This document shows, in pieces, positions 1 to 10,361 of a stretch of DNA of 51,085 nt. How positions within the stretch are numbered: the stretch's first letter is position 1; every line of letters begins with the position of its first letter. The notes beneath the pieces are model-generated. The model saw only the letters and a program-made list of their open reading frames with translations. It searched no databases and was not told the DNA's origin. This DNA comes from Prochlorococcus sp. AG-409-L18 (GTDB taxonomy: Bacteria; Cyanobacteriota; Cyanobacteriia; PCC-6307; Cyanobiaceae), in NCBI GenBank assembly GCA_003215535.1, contig QCKG01000013.1, positions 1 to 51,085 on the forward strand, read 5' to 3'. The translations under genes and the position numbers were made by a program.

Positions 1-394
1 CAATTTGGTGGGTGCTTTTTTTTGTTATGTATATACAGATGATTTTGACTATAAACAATTGAATGAGAGATTTAGATTGAAGACTAATTGAAGACTCGAT
101 CAATTTATATCAAAAGATCATGCCAAGCCGTTTTCTTTTTATAATTTTATTTGATTAAAATCTTCTCCAAAGGATTGAATCCATTTGCATTACTGGATTC
201 ATGCATTGAATAGGAACTCCTTAACGTCAAGCTCCAGCTGTGATTAATGCACTATCTGCTACACCAACCAATCGCGATGTAATGATACATGATGATGAGT
301 GCGATTTATACGATAAAAATAGTACGGATTACTATTTTTGTGAGCTCTTTAAGTAATTTTTATTATCTTGATTAACCTTTACTAGGAGAATTTC
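1..394. other. Intergenic region left of ychF
   Basis: No ORF in this 394-nt stretch has coding character. Near the left edge a run of eight T follows GGTGGGTGC, which could be the tail of a terminator for a plus-strand gene outside the window. At 199-234 the minus strand reads like a diverged copy of the last codons of ychF (see findings). A small inverted repeat, CTAGGA at 382-387 and TCCTAG at 393-398, covers the ychF stop codon and has no T-run. Confidence 0.5.
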
Positions 395-1486
395 CTAGAC
401 GTTGAATAGGAATTCCATTACGTCACCTTCGTTGACTACATACTCTTTACCCTCGCTTCTTATCCAACCTTTATTTCGAGCTTCAGTAAGTGATCCTGCT
501 TCTAGAAGCTTCCTGTAACTAATTGTTTGAGCTCGAATGAAGCCTTTTTCAAAATCTGTGTGAATAACACCAGCTGCTTGGGGCGCAGTCATTCCTTTAA
601 GGATTGTCCATGCTCTTGTTTCTTTCTCTCCTGTTGTGAAATATGTCCTAAGTCCTAATAAACGATAAGTTGCTTCTATTAAGCTTTTTAGCCCGCCTTC
701 TTTGACTCCTAGGCCTTCAAGATAATCAAGTCTTTCTTGTTCTCCAAGCTCTAGTAACTCCGCCTCTACCTGCGCAGATATTCGTATACTTTCTGCACCA
801 TCAACATTTGCAAGCTCTTTTACTTGCTCGTAGAAATGATTACCATTTGCCAGGTCATCCTCGTTTAAATTAGTAGCATAAATAATTGGTTTTAATGTTA
901 ATAGACCTAATGGCTTAATAAGCCTTTTTTCTTCCTCACTTAAATCTATTTTTCTTGGCGTATCACCTCTTTCAATCGAACAGTAAATTTTCTCAAGGGC
1001 ATGATCTTCCATTTGTGCCTCTTTGTTATTCCTGATTTGCTTTTTTAATCTTTCGCGACGTTTATCTATTTGACTTAGATCTGCGAAACCAAGCTCTAGG
1101 TTGATTATTTCGGCATCTCTGGCGGGCCCAATTGAACCTGAGACATGAATAATATCCTCATTTTCGAAACATCGCACAACATGAACTATGGCATCAACCT
1201 CTCGTATATTTGCTAAGAATTTGTTTCCCAACCCTTCGCCTTGGCTGGCACCTTTAACAAGGCCTGCAATGTCAACAAATTCCATTCGGGTGGGAATTAT
1301 TTCTTTGCTTGAACTCAGTTCAGCAAGAAGTCCTAGGCGCTTATCTGGTACGGATACTGAGCCTATATTCGGCTCAATTGTGCAGAAAGGGAAATTAGCG
1401 GCTTGTGCTTTTGCATTGGCCACTAATGCGTTGAATAATGTTGACTTTCCTACGTTTGGTAGGCCAACGATTCCGGCTTTAAGCAT
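395..1486 (-). CDS. ychF: YchF/OLA1-family GTP/ATP-binding protein
   Basis: This is an Obg-related P-loop NTPase of the YchF family. Family members bind ribosomes, often prefer ATP, and take part in translation and stress responses. The sequence shows the G1 loop GLPNVGKST at residues 8-16, the G3 segment DIAGLVKGASQGEGLGN, and a C-terminal TGS-type domain ending GDVMEFLFNV. At 363 residues it has the usual full length. The ATG at 1484-1486 lies just ahead of the P-loop, so this start is secure. It diverges from the HlyD-type gene at 1638, with about 150 nt between them. Family assignment is firm; the cellular role is known only from relatives. Confidence 0.97.
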   Translation of the reverse strand: MLKAGIVGLPNVGKSTLFNALVANAKAQAANFPFCTIEPNIGSVSVPDKRLGLLAELSSSKEIIPTRMEFVDIAGLVKGASQGEGLGNKFLANIREVDAIVHVVRCFENEDIIHVSGSIGPARDAEIINLELGFADLSQIDKRRERLKKQIRNNKEAQMEDHALEKIYCSIERGDTPRKIDLSEEEKRLIKPLGLLTLKPIIYATNLNEDDLANGNHFYEQVKELANVDGAESIRISAQVEAELLELGEQERLDYLEGLGVKEGGLKSLIEATYRLLGLRTYFTTGEKETRAWTILKGMTAPQAAGVIHTDFEKGFIRAQTISYRKLLEAGSLTEARNKGWIRSEGKEYVVNEGDVMEFLFNV

Positions 1487-1637
1487 AAGCGGGAGTAAAG
1501 CCGCAACGCGCGGCAGAATTATTTTGACTAAATTAACCCTTGTATGGAAAACACACCAGTGAGAATTGGCTTAGAGCTTCCCTGCTCTAATGGCTAGAGG
1601 CTGAAATCCGCTTTTATTCGTTTATTCACTAAAGGTT

Positions 1638-2726
1638 TTGGAAAGTCACAAACCACTAAACAAAGTCAAACCTCAGAGAAAAGGTTTTATTGGCTTATTG
1701 ACATTGCTTCTGCTTGTTAGTGGAGGCGGTTTGGTTTGGAAATTTGCTATTGGGAATAAAAAGACTAGAGACTTGAGCGATTACATAGTTTTTGCTGAAA
1801 GTGGATCTCTTCCTGGCATGATTACATCCAGTGGGGAACTGCAGGCCGTAAGAAGCGTGAATCTAAGTCCAGACCGTCAGGGGTTATTAGAGGATTTGTT
1901 CGTTAAGGAAGGTGATTTAGTTAGGGAAGGTCAAGCTATTGCAAAAATGGATAGCGGTGATTACTTATACCGTCTTAAGGAATTAAAGGCAGATTATGAT
2001 AATCAAAGAGTCTCTTTTAATAGGTGGAACTCTCTCTTTAATGAGGGTGCTATAAGTTCAGACCAGCTTGATGAATATCGAAGCCGTTACCTCATCAGTA
2101 AGGCCAGACTTGAACAACGTCGAATTGAAGGGAAAGACTTGATAATTCGTGCTCCTTTTAGTGGTTTGATCACCACAAGATATGCAGAACCAGGTGCATT
2201 TGTTGCTCCAACAACCAGGGCTTCATCTATTGCAGGATCATCAAGTTCATCTATAGTTGAGTTGTCTCAGGGTCTAGAAGTTTCTGCAAAAGTTCCTGAA
2301 AGTGATATTGGACGAATACGTATAGATCAACAAGCAATTGTTCGTGTAGATGCTTTCCCAGACAGAAGATTTAAGGCTAATGTTAGTGAGATATCTCCTA
2401 GGGCTTCAAAGATTGATAATGTGACCTCTTTTGAAGTGAAGTTATCTTTGGTAAGTCCAACAAAAGAACTACGAATAGGTATGACTGCTGATATTGATTT
2501 CAAAACAGGCAAGACCCCTTTGTCAACGTTGGTTCCTTCAGTGGCAATTGTTACAGAGAATGGTACGCCTGGCGTTTTAGTAGTTGGTCAGAATAATCAG
2601 CCTCGATTCCAAAAAGTTGAGCTTGGGACAAGTAGTGGAAGTAAAACAGCAATTATTCAAGGAGTTGATCCTGGCAGTCAGATTTTTATAGATTTGCCTC
2701 CATGGGCTAGGAAAAAGACTAATTAA
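1638..2726 (+). CDS. HlyD/MacA-type membrane fusion protein
   Basis: Periplasmic adaptor (membrane fusion) protein of an efflux or secretion system. It has one N-terminal membrane anchor (about residues 17-36), a lipoyl-like half-motif (GLLEDLFVKEGDLVREGQAIA, written here in part), a coiled-coil hairpin rich in Lys/Glu/Arg, the second lipoyl half (IRAPFSGLI) and a beta-barrel region with GMTADIDF near the end. Such adaptors normally pair with an ABC or RND pump; cyanobacterial DevB is a relative. No pump gene lies next to it, so its partner is elsewhere or unknown. The chosen start is TTG; the residues that follow lead straight into a Lys-rich stretch and the anchor. A Ser-rich patch (about 196-205) lies between the lipoyl and barrel regions. 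Confidence 0.88.
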   Translation: MESHKPLNKVKPQRKGFIGLLTLLLLVSGGGLVWKFAIGNKKTRDLSDYIVFAESGSLPGMITSSGELQAVRSVNLSPDRQGLLEDLFVKEGDLVREGQAIAKMDSGDYLYRLKELKADYDNQRVSFNRWNSLFNEGAISSDQLDEYRSRYLISKARLEQRRIEGKDLIIRAPFSGLITTRYAEPGAFVAPTTRASSIAGSSSSSIVELSQGLEVSAKVPESDIGRIRIDQQAIVRVDAFPDRRFKANVSEISPRASKIDNVTSFEVKLSLVSPTKELRIGMTADIDFKTGKTPLSTLVPSVAIVTENGTPGVLVVGQNNQPRFQKVELGTSSGSKTAIIQGVDPGSQIFIDLPPWARKKTN

Positions 2727-2757
2727 ATTGTCCAGTTCTTAAACCCCTCTTTTTTAA

Positions 2758-5733
2758 ATGCCTGATGTAACTAAAAAGCCAATTTTGCTACTAGTTGATG
2801 GTCACTCATTAGCATTTAGAAGTTTCTACGCTTTTAATAAAGGGGCGGAGGGAGGACTAACTACTAAGGATGGATCCCCCACTAGTGTTACTTATGGATT
2901 CCTTAAATCTCTTTTAGATAATTGTCAATCTTTAAGTCCACAAGGACTGACGATCGCCTTTGATACTGCTGAACCTACATTTAGGCATAAGGCTGATTTA
3001 AATTACAAAGCAAATAGGGATGTAGCTCCAGAGATTTTCTTTCAAGATTTAGAACAACTTCAGCAAATCTTGGAAAAACAATTAGATATCTCCTTATGCG
3101 TGGCTCCAGGCTATGAAGCTGATGATGTATTGGGTACTCTCGCAACAAAAGCTTCAAATGATGGTTGGAGTGTTCGAATACTTTCAGGTGATCGCGACCT
3201 TTTTCAATTAGTAGATGATCAGAAAGATATCTCCGTGATTTATATGGGTGGTGGTCCGTATTCAAGAAGTAGTTCTCCCATATTGATTAATGAGAAGGGA
3301 GTGAAAGATAAGCTTGGCGTTTCTCCTGAAAAGGTTGTCGATCTAAAAGCACTGACTGGTGATTCGTCCGACAATATCCCAGGTGTAAAAGGCGTTGGTC
3401 CAAAAACAGCAATCAATTTACTTAATGAAAACGGAACCCTTGATGGGGTGTACCGCACCCTTCAAGAGGTGATCGCACTTGGGGAGAAAGCCTCACGAGG
3501 TGCGATCAAAGGGGCAGTAAGAAATAAATTAAATATTGACAAAAAAAATGCTTACTTATCGAGATACCTTGCAGAGATTCTTGTTGATATTCCACTATCT
3601 TCTGAGCCAAGATTCAACTTTGGTCAAGTAGATGCTGCGACTTTAACTGAACGATTTAAGCAATTAGAGCTTAATAGCTTAGTTCGCCTTGTACCCTTTT
3701 TCGTTGCGGCTTTTTCTAAGGGTGGTTTTCAGGCAAATATACAAGAATTGGAAAATGGAAAGCCAGAAAAAGCATCATCATCATCATCATCATCATCTAT
3801 TCAATTTGCTGGTAAAAATACTTCTCCTGAGGCAAGCGGAATTCCAGAACTTAATCCATGGTTAATTTCTAATACTTCTGATTTGGAATTGTTAGTGAAC
3901 CTATTGATGAATTGTACAGAATACTCTCAGCCAGTTGCAATAGATACTGAAACCACTGACTTGAATCCGTTTAAAGCAGAACTGGTAGGAATAGGTTTTT
4001 GCTGGAATGAAAATCTTAATGATTTAGCTTATCTTCCTATAGGTCATTATCAAAAAAATGAATTATTAGATGAGCAAGTCCCTGAACAGCTGAAATTAGA
4101 TCTAGTAATTAATGCACTCTCTCCTTGGCTTGCCAGTTCAGAACATCCTAAGGTTCTTCAAAATGCTAAATATGATCGACTGATTTTGCTTCGACATGGT
4201 CTTTCATTGGGGGGAGTTGTTATGGATACTTTGCTTGCAGATTACGTGCTGAATTCGAATGAAAAACATTCATTGAATGCCATGGCGCTAAGAGAATATG
4301 GCTTTGAACCAAAGACTTTTACTGAACTTGTTGAGAAAGGAAAGACTTTTTCTAATGTTTCTATTCGAGAAGCGAGTCTCTATTGCGGTATGGATGTTTA
4401 TTTAACAAGGAAACTTGCAAAAAATCTTAGGGAAAAGCTTCTCCTAGCTGGACCTGAACTTTTGGTTCTTTTAGAGCAAGTGGAACAACCTCTTGAGCAA
4501 GTGCTTGCGCAAATGGAAGCCACTGGTATTCGCATTGATAAAGGCTATATGAAACAGCTTTCTGAAGAGTTGCGAAAAACACTTGGGCAATTGGAGAAAG
4601 ATGCAGCTAAGTTAGTTGGATCTGTGTTCAATTTATCTTCTCCTAAGCAGTTAGGTGAAATACTTTTCGAAAAATTAGGCCTTGATAGAAAAAAATCTCG
4701 ACGTACCAAAACAGGTTGGAGTACTGACGTAAATGTCCTTGAAAGACTCGAGAACGATCATCCAGTTATACCTTTAATTCTTGAACATCGTATTCTTAGT
4801 AAACTTCTTAGTACTTACGTTGATGCTCTTTCTCAATTAGTTGAACCTGAAACTGGCCGAGTACATACTGATTTCAATCAGGCCGTTACGGCAACAGGTC
4901 GATTAAGTAGCAGTAATCCAAATTTGCAAAACATACCCATAAGAACTGAGTTCAGTCGACGGATAAGAAAGGCTTTTTTGCCTCAGAATGATTGGCAGCT
5001 TTTAAGTGCAGATTATTCGCAGATTGAGTTACGTATTCTTGCCCATTTATCTGGAGAGGAGATCCTTCAGGAGGCATATCTCAAAGGGGAGGATGTTCAC
5101 GAGCTGACTGCAAAGCTTTTGCTTGAGAAAGATTCAATTAATTCGGATGAGCGTCGATTGGGCAAAACGATTAATTTTGGCGTGATTTATGGAATGGGTG
5201 CTCAACGTTTTGCACGCTCTACTGGGGTTAGTCAATCAGAAGCCAAGGAGTTTCTTGATCGTTTTAAGCAACGTTATCCAAAAGTTTTTTCTTTTTTAGA
5301 ACTACAGGAAAGACTTGCATTGACTAGGGGGTACGTAAAAACTCTTTTAGGGCGTCGACGTTATTTTAATTTTGACTCCAATGGGTTAGGGCGTTTATTG
5401 GGTAAAGATCCTTTTGAGATAGACCTAAGTCTCGCGCGAAGAGGAGGGATGGAAGCTCAACAACTTCGTGCGGCAGCTAATGCTCCAATTCAAGGTTCTA
5501 GTGCTGACATTATTAAGGTAGCAATGGTTCAACTTCATAAAAAACTTCATGATGCTTCGATGCAAGCTTCTCTTCTTCTGCAGGTTCATGATGAGCTAGT
5601 ACTGGAAGTAGAGCCTTCAGATATGCCAGAAGTAAAGAAGCTTGTAGTTAATACCATGGAGAAGGCTGTTAGCCTAAGTGTCCCACTTGAAGTGGAAACA
5701 GGAATAGGCGCAAATTGGATGGAAGCAAAATAA
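2758..5733 (+). CDS. polA: DNA polymerase I
   Basis: Replication and repair polymerase that removes RNA primers and fills gaps. Order of domains: 5'-3' nuclease (about 1-300, with DGHSLAFRSF and GDSSDNIPG), a low-complexity linker with eight serines at about 340-347, a 3'-5' exonuclease domain, and a family A polymerase domain. The proofreading residues look intact: DTETTDLNP from D396, NAKYD, and YCGMD. Polymerase motif A is DYSQIELR (from about D752), motif B is RRLGKTINFGVIYG, and motif C is VHDE (about 943-946). At 991 residues it is somewhat longer than E. coli Pol I (928). The ATG start is 31 nt after the HlyD-type gene. Confidence 0.98.
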   Translation: MPDVTKKPILLLVDGHSLAFRSFYAFNKGAEGGLTTKDGSPTSVTYGFLKSLLDNCQSLSPQGLTIAFDTAEPTFRHKADLNYKANRDVAPEIFFQDLEQLQQILEKQLDISLCVAPGYEADDVLGTLATKASNDGWSVRILSGDRDLFQLVDDQKDISVIYMGGGPYSRSSSPILINEKGVKDKLGVSPEKVVDLKALTGDSSDNIPGVKGVGPKTAINLLNENGTLDGVYRTLQEVIALGEKASRGAIKGAVRNKLNIDKKNAYLSRYLAEILVDIPLSSEPRFNFGQVDAATLTERFKQLELNSLVRLVPFFVAAFSKGGFQANIQELENGKPEKASSSSSSSSIQFAGKNTSPEASGIPELNPWLISNTSDLELLVNLLMNCTEYSQPVAIDTETTDLNPFKAELVGIGFCWNENLNDLAYLPIGHYQKNELLDEQVPEQLKLDLVINALSPWLASSEHPKVLQNAKYDRLILLRHGLSLGGVVMDTLLADYVLNSNEKHSLNAMALREYGFEPKTFTELVEKGKTFSNVSIREASLYCGMDVYLTRKLAKNLREKLLLAGPELLVLLEQVEQPLEQVLAQMEATGIRIDKGYMKQLSEELRKTLGQLEKDAAKLVGSVFNLSSPKQLGEILFEKLGLDRKKSRRTKTGWSTDVNVLERLENDHPVIPLILEHRILSKLLSTYVDALSQLVEPETGRVHTDFNQAVTATGRLSSSNPNLQNIPIRTEFSRRIRKAFLPQNDWQLLSADYSQIELRILAHLSGEEILQEAYLKGEDVHELTAKLLLEKDSINSDERRLGKTINFGVIYGMGAQRFARSTGVSQSEAKEFLDRFKQRYPKVFSFLELQERLALTRGYVKTLLGRRRYFNFDSNGLGRLLGKDPFEIDLSLARRGGMEAQQLRAAANAPIQGSSADIIKVAMVQLHKKLHDASMQASLLLQVHDELVLEVEPSDMPEVKKLVVNTMEKAVSLSVPLEVETGIGANWMEAK
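3775..3798 (+). repeat. (TCA)7-TCT serine microsatellite in polA
   Basis: Seven exact TCA codons followed by TCT encode eight serines in the linker between the 5'-3' nuclease and the proofreading domain of Pol I. The unit length of three keeps the frame whatever the copy number. Such a tract is likely to vary in length between strains; that is inference. Confidence 0.9.
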
Positions 5734-5783
5734 TCATTTCTGGCCAACTTGGCTCTAGCCTCTTATAACTTCTCGTTAACCAA

Positions 5784-7283
5784 GTGTCACTTCGGCTAAC
5801 CAACACGCTTACTCGTCAGGTGGAAGAATTTCGTTCAATTCTTCCAGGGCATGTAAGTATTTATTGTTGTGGAGTCACGGTTTATGACCTATGCCATCTT
5901 GGCCATGCAAGGAGTTATATCGTTTGGGATATTTTGCGTAGGTATTTGATATATCAAGGATTCAAAGTGACGTTTGTACAGAATTTTACAGATATAGATG
6001 ACAAAATACTGGCGAGAGCTAACCAGGAAGGTTGTTCTATGAGTGAGGTTAGTGAAAGGAATATTGAGTTGTTTTATCAAGACATGGATGCTTTAGGTAT
6101 TTTGCGACCAGATCGAATGCCTCGAGCAACTAAGTGTCTTGATGGAATACGTAGTTTGATTATGGAATTAGAAGATAAAGGAGCTGCTTATTCAGTGGAT
6201 GGCGATGTCTATTTCTCTGTGATGAAGCATTCTGATTATGGGAAGTTAAGCGGACGAAACCTAGATGAACAACAACTAAATGCAGATGGTCGAGTGGCAG
6301 AAGTTGAAGAAGCTCGTAAAAATCACTCGTGTGATTTTGCTCTCTGGAAAGGATCAAAACCAGGAGAACCTAGTTTCCCTTCTCCTTGGGGCCCTGGACG
6401 ACCTGGTTGGCACATCGAATGCTCGGCGATGGTAAGAGAAGAGTTAGGGGACACTATTGATATTCATCTAGGCGGAGCTGACTTAATTTTCCCTCATCAT
6501 GAGAATGAAATTGCTCAGTCTGAATTGGCTAATGGTAAGGAGCTAGCTAATTACTGGTTACATAACGGCATGGTTAATGTTTCAGGGCAGAAAATGAGTA
6601 AATCTTTAGGTAACTTCACTACGATTCGAAATCTTTTAAATAGTGGTGTATCCCCGATGGCCTTGCGTTTATTTATTTTGCAAGCGCACTATCGCAAACC
6701 TCTAGATTTTACTTATGAGTCACTTGAAGCAGCGGCTACAGGTTGGCAAGGCCTTAATGGGGCTCTTCAATTAGGGACTAAATTTGGGAAAATTCTTGGG
6801 TGGCCAGAAAAGGAACTCCTACATGATGGAGACATTAAGCGATCTGGCAACTCTTTGAATCAGTCGTTAGAGAAACTACGTCAACATTTTATTACAGCAA
6901 TAGATGAAGATTTGAATTCTTCAGGTTCTTTAGCGGTGCTTTTTGAGCTTGCACGACCTTTACGTGCGCTGTCCAATCGTTTAGAGAGAGAAGACGTGAG
7001 AATTGACTCTGGTTCTAATTATCTGGAATTACTTCCTCGTTGGAAATTGCTTATTGAGTTAGCCGGAGTCCTTGGGTTTAAAGCAGAAGATAAGGATAAC
7101 TTATTTCTTAAAGAGGATGTTCTTCCTGATGAGAAGCATATTAACTTAGCAATAAATGAACGTAAAGAGGCTAAGCAGAAAAAGGATTTTGCTAAGGCCG
7201 ATCAAATACGAGAAGAACTCAAACAAATTGGTATTGAATTAATCGATAAGCCTGATGGGATTACTGACTGGAGACGTCTGTAA
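5784..7283 (+). CDS. cysS: Cysteine-tRNA ligase
   Basis: Class I aminoacyl-tRNA synthetase that charges tRNA(Cys). The HIGH signature is HLGH at residues 38-41 and the KMSKS loop is at 270-274. Likely zinc ligands are C29, C213 and H238 (in FPHHENE), as in the family. The C-terminal half contains the DALR-type helical region, and the tail ([20 protein letters not shown], partial) is typical. Length 499 fits. The start is GTG. It follows polA by 50 nt and could be cotranscribed. The 3' end faces the NSS transporter across a short gap holding a 7-bp inverted repeat (7298-7304 with 7323-7329). Confidence 0.98.
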   Translation: MSLRLTNTLTRQVEEFRSILPGHVSIYCCGVTVYDLCHLGHARSYIVWDILRRYLIYQGFKVTFVQNFTDIDDKILARANQEGCSMSEVSERNIELFYQDMDALGILRPDRMPRATKCLDGIRSLIMELEDKGAAYSVDGDVYFSVMKHSDYGKLSGRNLDEQQLNADGRVAEVEEARKNHSCDFALWKGSKPGEPSFPSPWGPGRPGWHIECSAMVREELGDTIDIHLGGADLIFPHHENEIAQSELANGKELANYWLHNGMVNVSGQKMSKSLGNFTTIRNLLNSGVSPMALRLFILQAHYRKPLDFTYESLEAAATGWQGLNGALQLGTKFGKILGWPEKELLHDGDIKRSGNSLNQSLEKLRQHFITAIDEDLNSSGSLAVLFELARPLRALSNRLEREDVRIDSGSNYLELLPRWKLLIELAGVLGFKAEDKDNLFLKEDVLPDEKHINLAINERKEAKQKKDFAKADQIREELKQIGIELIDKPDGITDWRRL

Positions 7284-7330
7284 TTATTTTATTGAAGACT
7301 GATTATATCATCTAAATAATTTAATCAGTT

Positions 7331-8665
7331 CTAAGTAGCAGTCCACATATGGAATAAATCTATCAAACTAATGATTAATCCGAAGGCGATAATTGGTGGT
7401 GAGATCCACCGAAGCATGAATTTTAGATAAACTCGAACATTATTTGGTGTTGCGCAGTTTTCCAGATCTTTATCAAATTGACGAGGAACTACCCATCCAA
7501 TTAGGAATGACAAAAGTAAACCACCAAAAATCAATAGAAGTCCTCCAAAAATAGCGTCCATATTTTCTAAAGTTTTGAGATCCATAGCAGCTGGAAGTCC
7601 TGCCACAAAAACCAAAGCAGTCGAGACACAAACTGCTTTATTGCGACGCCAGCCCAATCGATCAATCATTGAAGAAACTGGTACTTCAAGCAGAGAAACT
7701 GAGGAAGTAATTGCGGCAATGTAGGCAAGTGCAAAGAAAAGTACAGCTACTATGCGACCGATAGGTCCAAGTACAGCTAAACCTGTGGGCAGTGAGATGA
7801 AAAGAGTCCCGACAGTTGAGCTACTTATTACATCGCTAAGACCAAAGCTCATTATCACTGGGAACGTAACCATCCCTGCGAGCAGACCTACACCAGTATC
7901 CATAGTTATTACAGCTAAAGCTTCTTTAGGGAGCTTGCTTCGTTGATCTAAATATGCTGAATAAGCAAGAATGCAACCTATTCCAGTACCAATTGAGAAA
8001 AAGGCTTGTGTAAAAGCATTCCTGATTGTTGAGGGATTAACTAGTTGGTTTGTGTCCCATCTCAGTAAGAAAGTTCTATAGCCTTCCCAAGCACCAGAAA
8101 GAGAAGCTGCCCAGCAGGCAAGAATTAAAAGGAGTAGTAATAGCAATGGCATGCACCACCGGGTAAGGCGCTCAATTCCACCGCTTATCCCAGCAGAAAC
8201 AACTAAAGCTGTAAGTATTAGGCTCAGCAGTTGTCCAATTAAAACGCTGTTCCCGCTACTTACGGATCCAAAGAAGGCCTCAGCTTCAGTCATATCAGTG
8301 GGAAGGCCAAGAAACAATGAATGAAGAAGTGTGTGGCCAGTCCATCCCATAAGGACTGCATAAAAAGCAAGGATTCCAAAGGCTGCAACCACAAATAACC
8401 AACCCATAGGTTGCCAACGGCTACCTGCAGCTTTTATCGGTGCCAGTAAGGGACTTTTCCCAGTGCTACGGCCTAAAACCATTTCTGCCACAAGGACTGG
8501 CAGACAAACCACCAGGACTATTAACACATATAGAAGTAAAAAGGCGGCGCCTCCTCCTTGGGAAGCTCTATAAGCAAACCCCCAAAGATTTCCAAGGCCA
8601 ACTGCGCTTCCTGCTGCCGCAAGCACAAAGCCAAGACCCGAGCGCCATTGTTCTTTCCCAGCCAT
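7331..8665 (-). CDS. Sodium-dependent (NSS/LeuT-family) transporter
   Basis: Sodium-coupled symporter of the neurotransmitter:sodium symporter family, which in bacteria imports amino acids or related compounds. The N-terminus carries the family signature around GLGFVLAAAGSAVGLGNLW, forming the unwound helix 1 that binds Na+ and substrate. About eleven to twelve hydrophobic segments follow across 444 residues. The substrate cannot be read from the sequence. An AGAGGAAC ribosome-binding-like sequence precedes the ATG. It diverges from dxr, with about 90 nt between the two starts. Confidence 0.93.
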   Translation of the reverse strand: MAGKEQWRSGLGFVLAAAGSAVGLGNLWGFAYRASQGGGAAFLLLYVLIVLVVCLPVLVAEMVLGRSTGKSPLLAPIKAAGSRWQPMGWLFVVAAFGILAFYAVLMGWTGHTLLHSLFLGLPTDMTEAEAFFGSVSSGNSVLIGQLLSLILTALVVSAGISGGIERLTRWCMPLLLLLLLILACWAASLSGAWEGYRTFLLRWDTNQLVNPSTIRNAFTQAFFSIGTGIGCILAYSAYLDQRSKLPKEALAVITMDTGVGLLAGMVTFPVIMSFGLSDVISSSTVGTLFISLPTGLAVLGPIGRIVAVLFFALAYIAAITSSVSLLEVPVSSMIDRLGWRRNKAVCVSTALVFVAGLPAAMDLKTLENMDAIFGGLLLIFGGLLLSFLIGWVVPRQFDKDLENCATPNNVRVYLKFMLRWISPPIIAFGLIISLIDLFHMWTAT

Positions 8666-8757
8666 TGTTGTTCCTCTTTGGGCTCAAGGTTTAATTATTT
8701 AAACCATTTAGAGGTTAAGCCTTGTGATGGGAGACTGGTGTTAACTGCTTTAAAAGA

Positions 8758-10005
8758 GTGAAAGCAATAAGTGTTCTGGGCTCTACAGGTTCTATTGGCA
8801 CTCAGACACTTGAGATTGTCGAAGAATTTCCTGATCAATTCCGAGTTGTTGCTCTTACAGCAGGTAGGAATTTGACTCTTCTTTTGGAACAAATCCAAAA
8901 ACATCAGCCAGAGGTTGTAGCTTTGGCTGACGAAGAATTAGTCAATGAGCTAAGGGATCGTCTTAATGAACTTCCTTTGGAAAGACGTCCAAATAAATTG
9001 CCAAAAATATTGGGCGGGACTGATGGATTAAATGAAGCAGCTTCTTGGGACCATGCCGATTTGGTTGTCACAGGCATAGTCGGTTGTGCTGGGTTGCTTC
9101 CCACTCTTGCGGCAATTCGTTCAGGCAAAGACATTGCATTGGCAAACAAAGAAACCCTTATAGCTGCAGGACCAGTGGTTTTGCCCGAGTTAAAGCGTAG
9201 TGGCAGTCGTCTGCTCCCCGCCGATTCCGAACACTCGGCTATCTTTCAATGTTTACAAGGAACACCATGGGCTGAAAATGCTCGGTTGTCCACAGGTGTT
9301 CCAAACCCTGGGCTTCGTAGCATCCATTTAACAGCCTCCGGTGGTGCCTTTAGAGATTGGTCAACCGAAGATCTCAAGAATGCCACTGTCACCGATGCGA
9401 CTAATCACCCAAACTGGAGCATGGGCCGCAAGATCACTGTTGATTCAGCAACTTTGATGAATAAGGGATTGGAAGTTATTGAAGCGCATTATCTTTTTGG
9501 ACTTGATTATGACCAAATTGAGATTGTTATACACCCACAAAGCATTATTCATTCAATGATTGAACTTGCTGATTCTTCCGTGCTTGCTCAACTTGGCTGG
9601 CCAGATATGAAGTTGCCAATTTTGTATTGCATGAGTTGGCCAAGTCGACTTGAGACACCTTGGAAAAGACTTAGCCTTAAAGAAGTTGGACAACTTACCT
9701 TTAATTCCCCTGATACAGAGAAATATCCTTGTATGCAACTTGCTTATTCGGTTGGACGTGTGGGTGGGACTATGCCTGCTGTCTTGAATGCGGCGAATGA
9801 AGAGGCTGTTGCTCAATTTTTAGAAGAAAAGATTCATTTTCTTGAGATCCCGAAACTGATTGAGGCTACTTGTGAAAATCACAAAAAGGATTTAAAGAGT
9901 CAACCAAATCTTGAGGAGGTCCTTTTCGTGGACTCTTGGGCTCGAAATGCTGTTCGAGAAAAAGTTGATTCGGGCCTTAATCGTGTTGTTTTTTTAGGGT
10001 CTTAA
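8758..10005 (+). CDS. dxr: 1-deoxy-D-xylulose 5-phosphate reductoisomerase
   Basis: Second enzyme of the MEP pathway: converts DXP to MEP with NADPH, feeding carotenoid, phytol and quinone synthesis. The N-terminal Rossmann motif is [37 protein letters not shown] and the metal/substrate segment around [18 protein letters not shown] are all present. Length 415 is slightly above the usual ~390-400, with extra residues at the C-terminus. The start is GTG, placed so that the protein begins directly at the Rossmann strand. The next gene starts two nt after its stop, implying an operon. Confidence 0.98.
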   Translation: MKAISVLGSTGSIGTQTLEIVEEFPDQFRVVALTAGRNLTLLLEQIQKHQPEVVALADEELVNELRDRLNELPLERRPNKLPKILGGTDGLNEAASWDHADLVVTGIVGCAGLLPTLAAIRSGKDIALANKETLIAAGPVVLPELKRSGSRLLPADSEHSAIFQCLQGTPWAENARLSTGVPNPGLRSIHLTASGGAFRDWSTEDLKNATVTDATNHPNWSMGRKITVDSATLMNKGLEVIEAHYLFGLDYDQIEIVIHPQSIIHSMIELADSSVLAQLGWPDMKLPILYCMSWPSRLETPWKRLSLKEVGQLTFNSPDTEKYPCMQLAYSVGRVGGTMPAVLNAANEEAVAQFLEEKIHFLEIPKLIEATCENHKKDLKSQPNLEEVLFVDSWARNAVREKVDSGLNRVVFLGS

Positions 10006-10007
10006 TC

Positions 10008-10361
10008 GTGAGCACTTTGGTGAGTCATCACCTGCTTCTTTGCGCAACTCCTACAAAGGCTTCGTGTTGCGATCCTGAGGTTGGAGCAGCAAGTTGGGAG
10101 AGTCTAAAAAGAATCTTGCGTGACTTTGATTTGGAAAATGTCAAACGAACTGAAGGGGTTGTTTTGAGAAGCAAGGTTGATTGCTTACGTATTTGTCGTG
10201 ATGGACCAATCTTGTTGATTTGGCCAGATGGGATTTGGTATGGAGGGGTTACTCCTGACAGGATTGAGAAGATAGTTTTACATCATGTAATTAGGGGTAA
10301 CCCTCTTAAAGAGTGGATTGTTCGTCAGACACCACAAAAACTTTCTTGGCTTGGGGAGTAA
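10008..10361 (+). CDS. Thioredoxin-fold [2Fe-2S] ferredoxin-like protein
   Basis: Small soluble protein of the thioredoxin-like [2Fe-2S] ferredoxin type, 117 residues. Likely cluster ligands are C12, C20 or C21, C59 and C63; the C-x3-C pair sits in the segment KVDCLRICRDGP, typical of the family. The C-terminal part (WPDGIWYGGVTPDRIEKIV) also matches. Its electron partner is unknown. The GTG start lies 2 nt after dxr, so it is almost certainly cotranscribed; whether it serves MEP-pathway Fe-S enzymes is only a guess. It meets the next gene tail-to-tail with no intervening base. Confidence 0.85.
   Translation: MSTLVSHHLLLCATPTKASCCDPEVGAASWESLKRILRDFDLENVKRTEGVVLRSKVDCLRICRDGPILLIWPDGIWYGGVTPDRIEKIVLHHVIRGNPLKEWIVRQTPQKLSWLGE

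Noticed and set aside
3775-3798. Repeat tract as a CRISPR or minisatellite
   Set aside because: Three-base units inside a coding frame with no spacers; no CRISPR array is present in the window.
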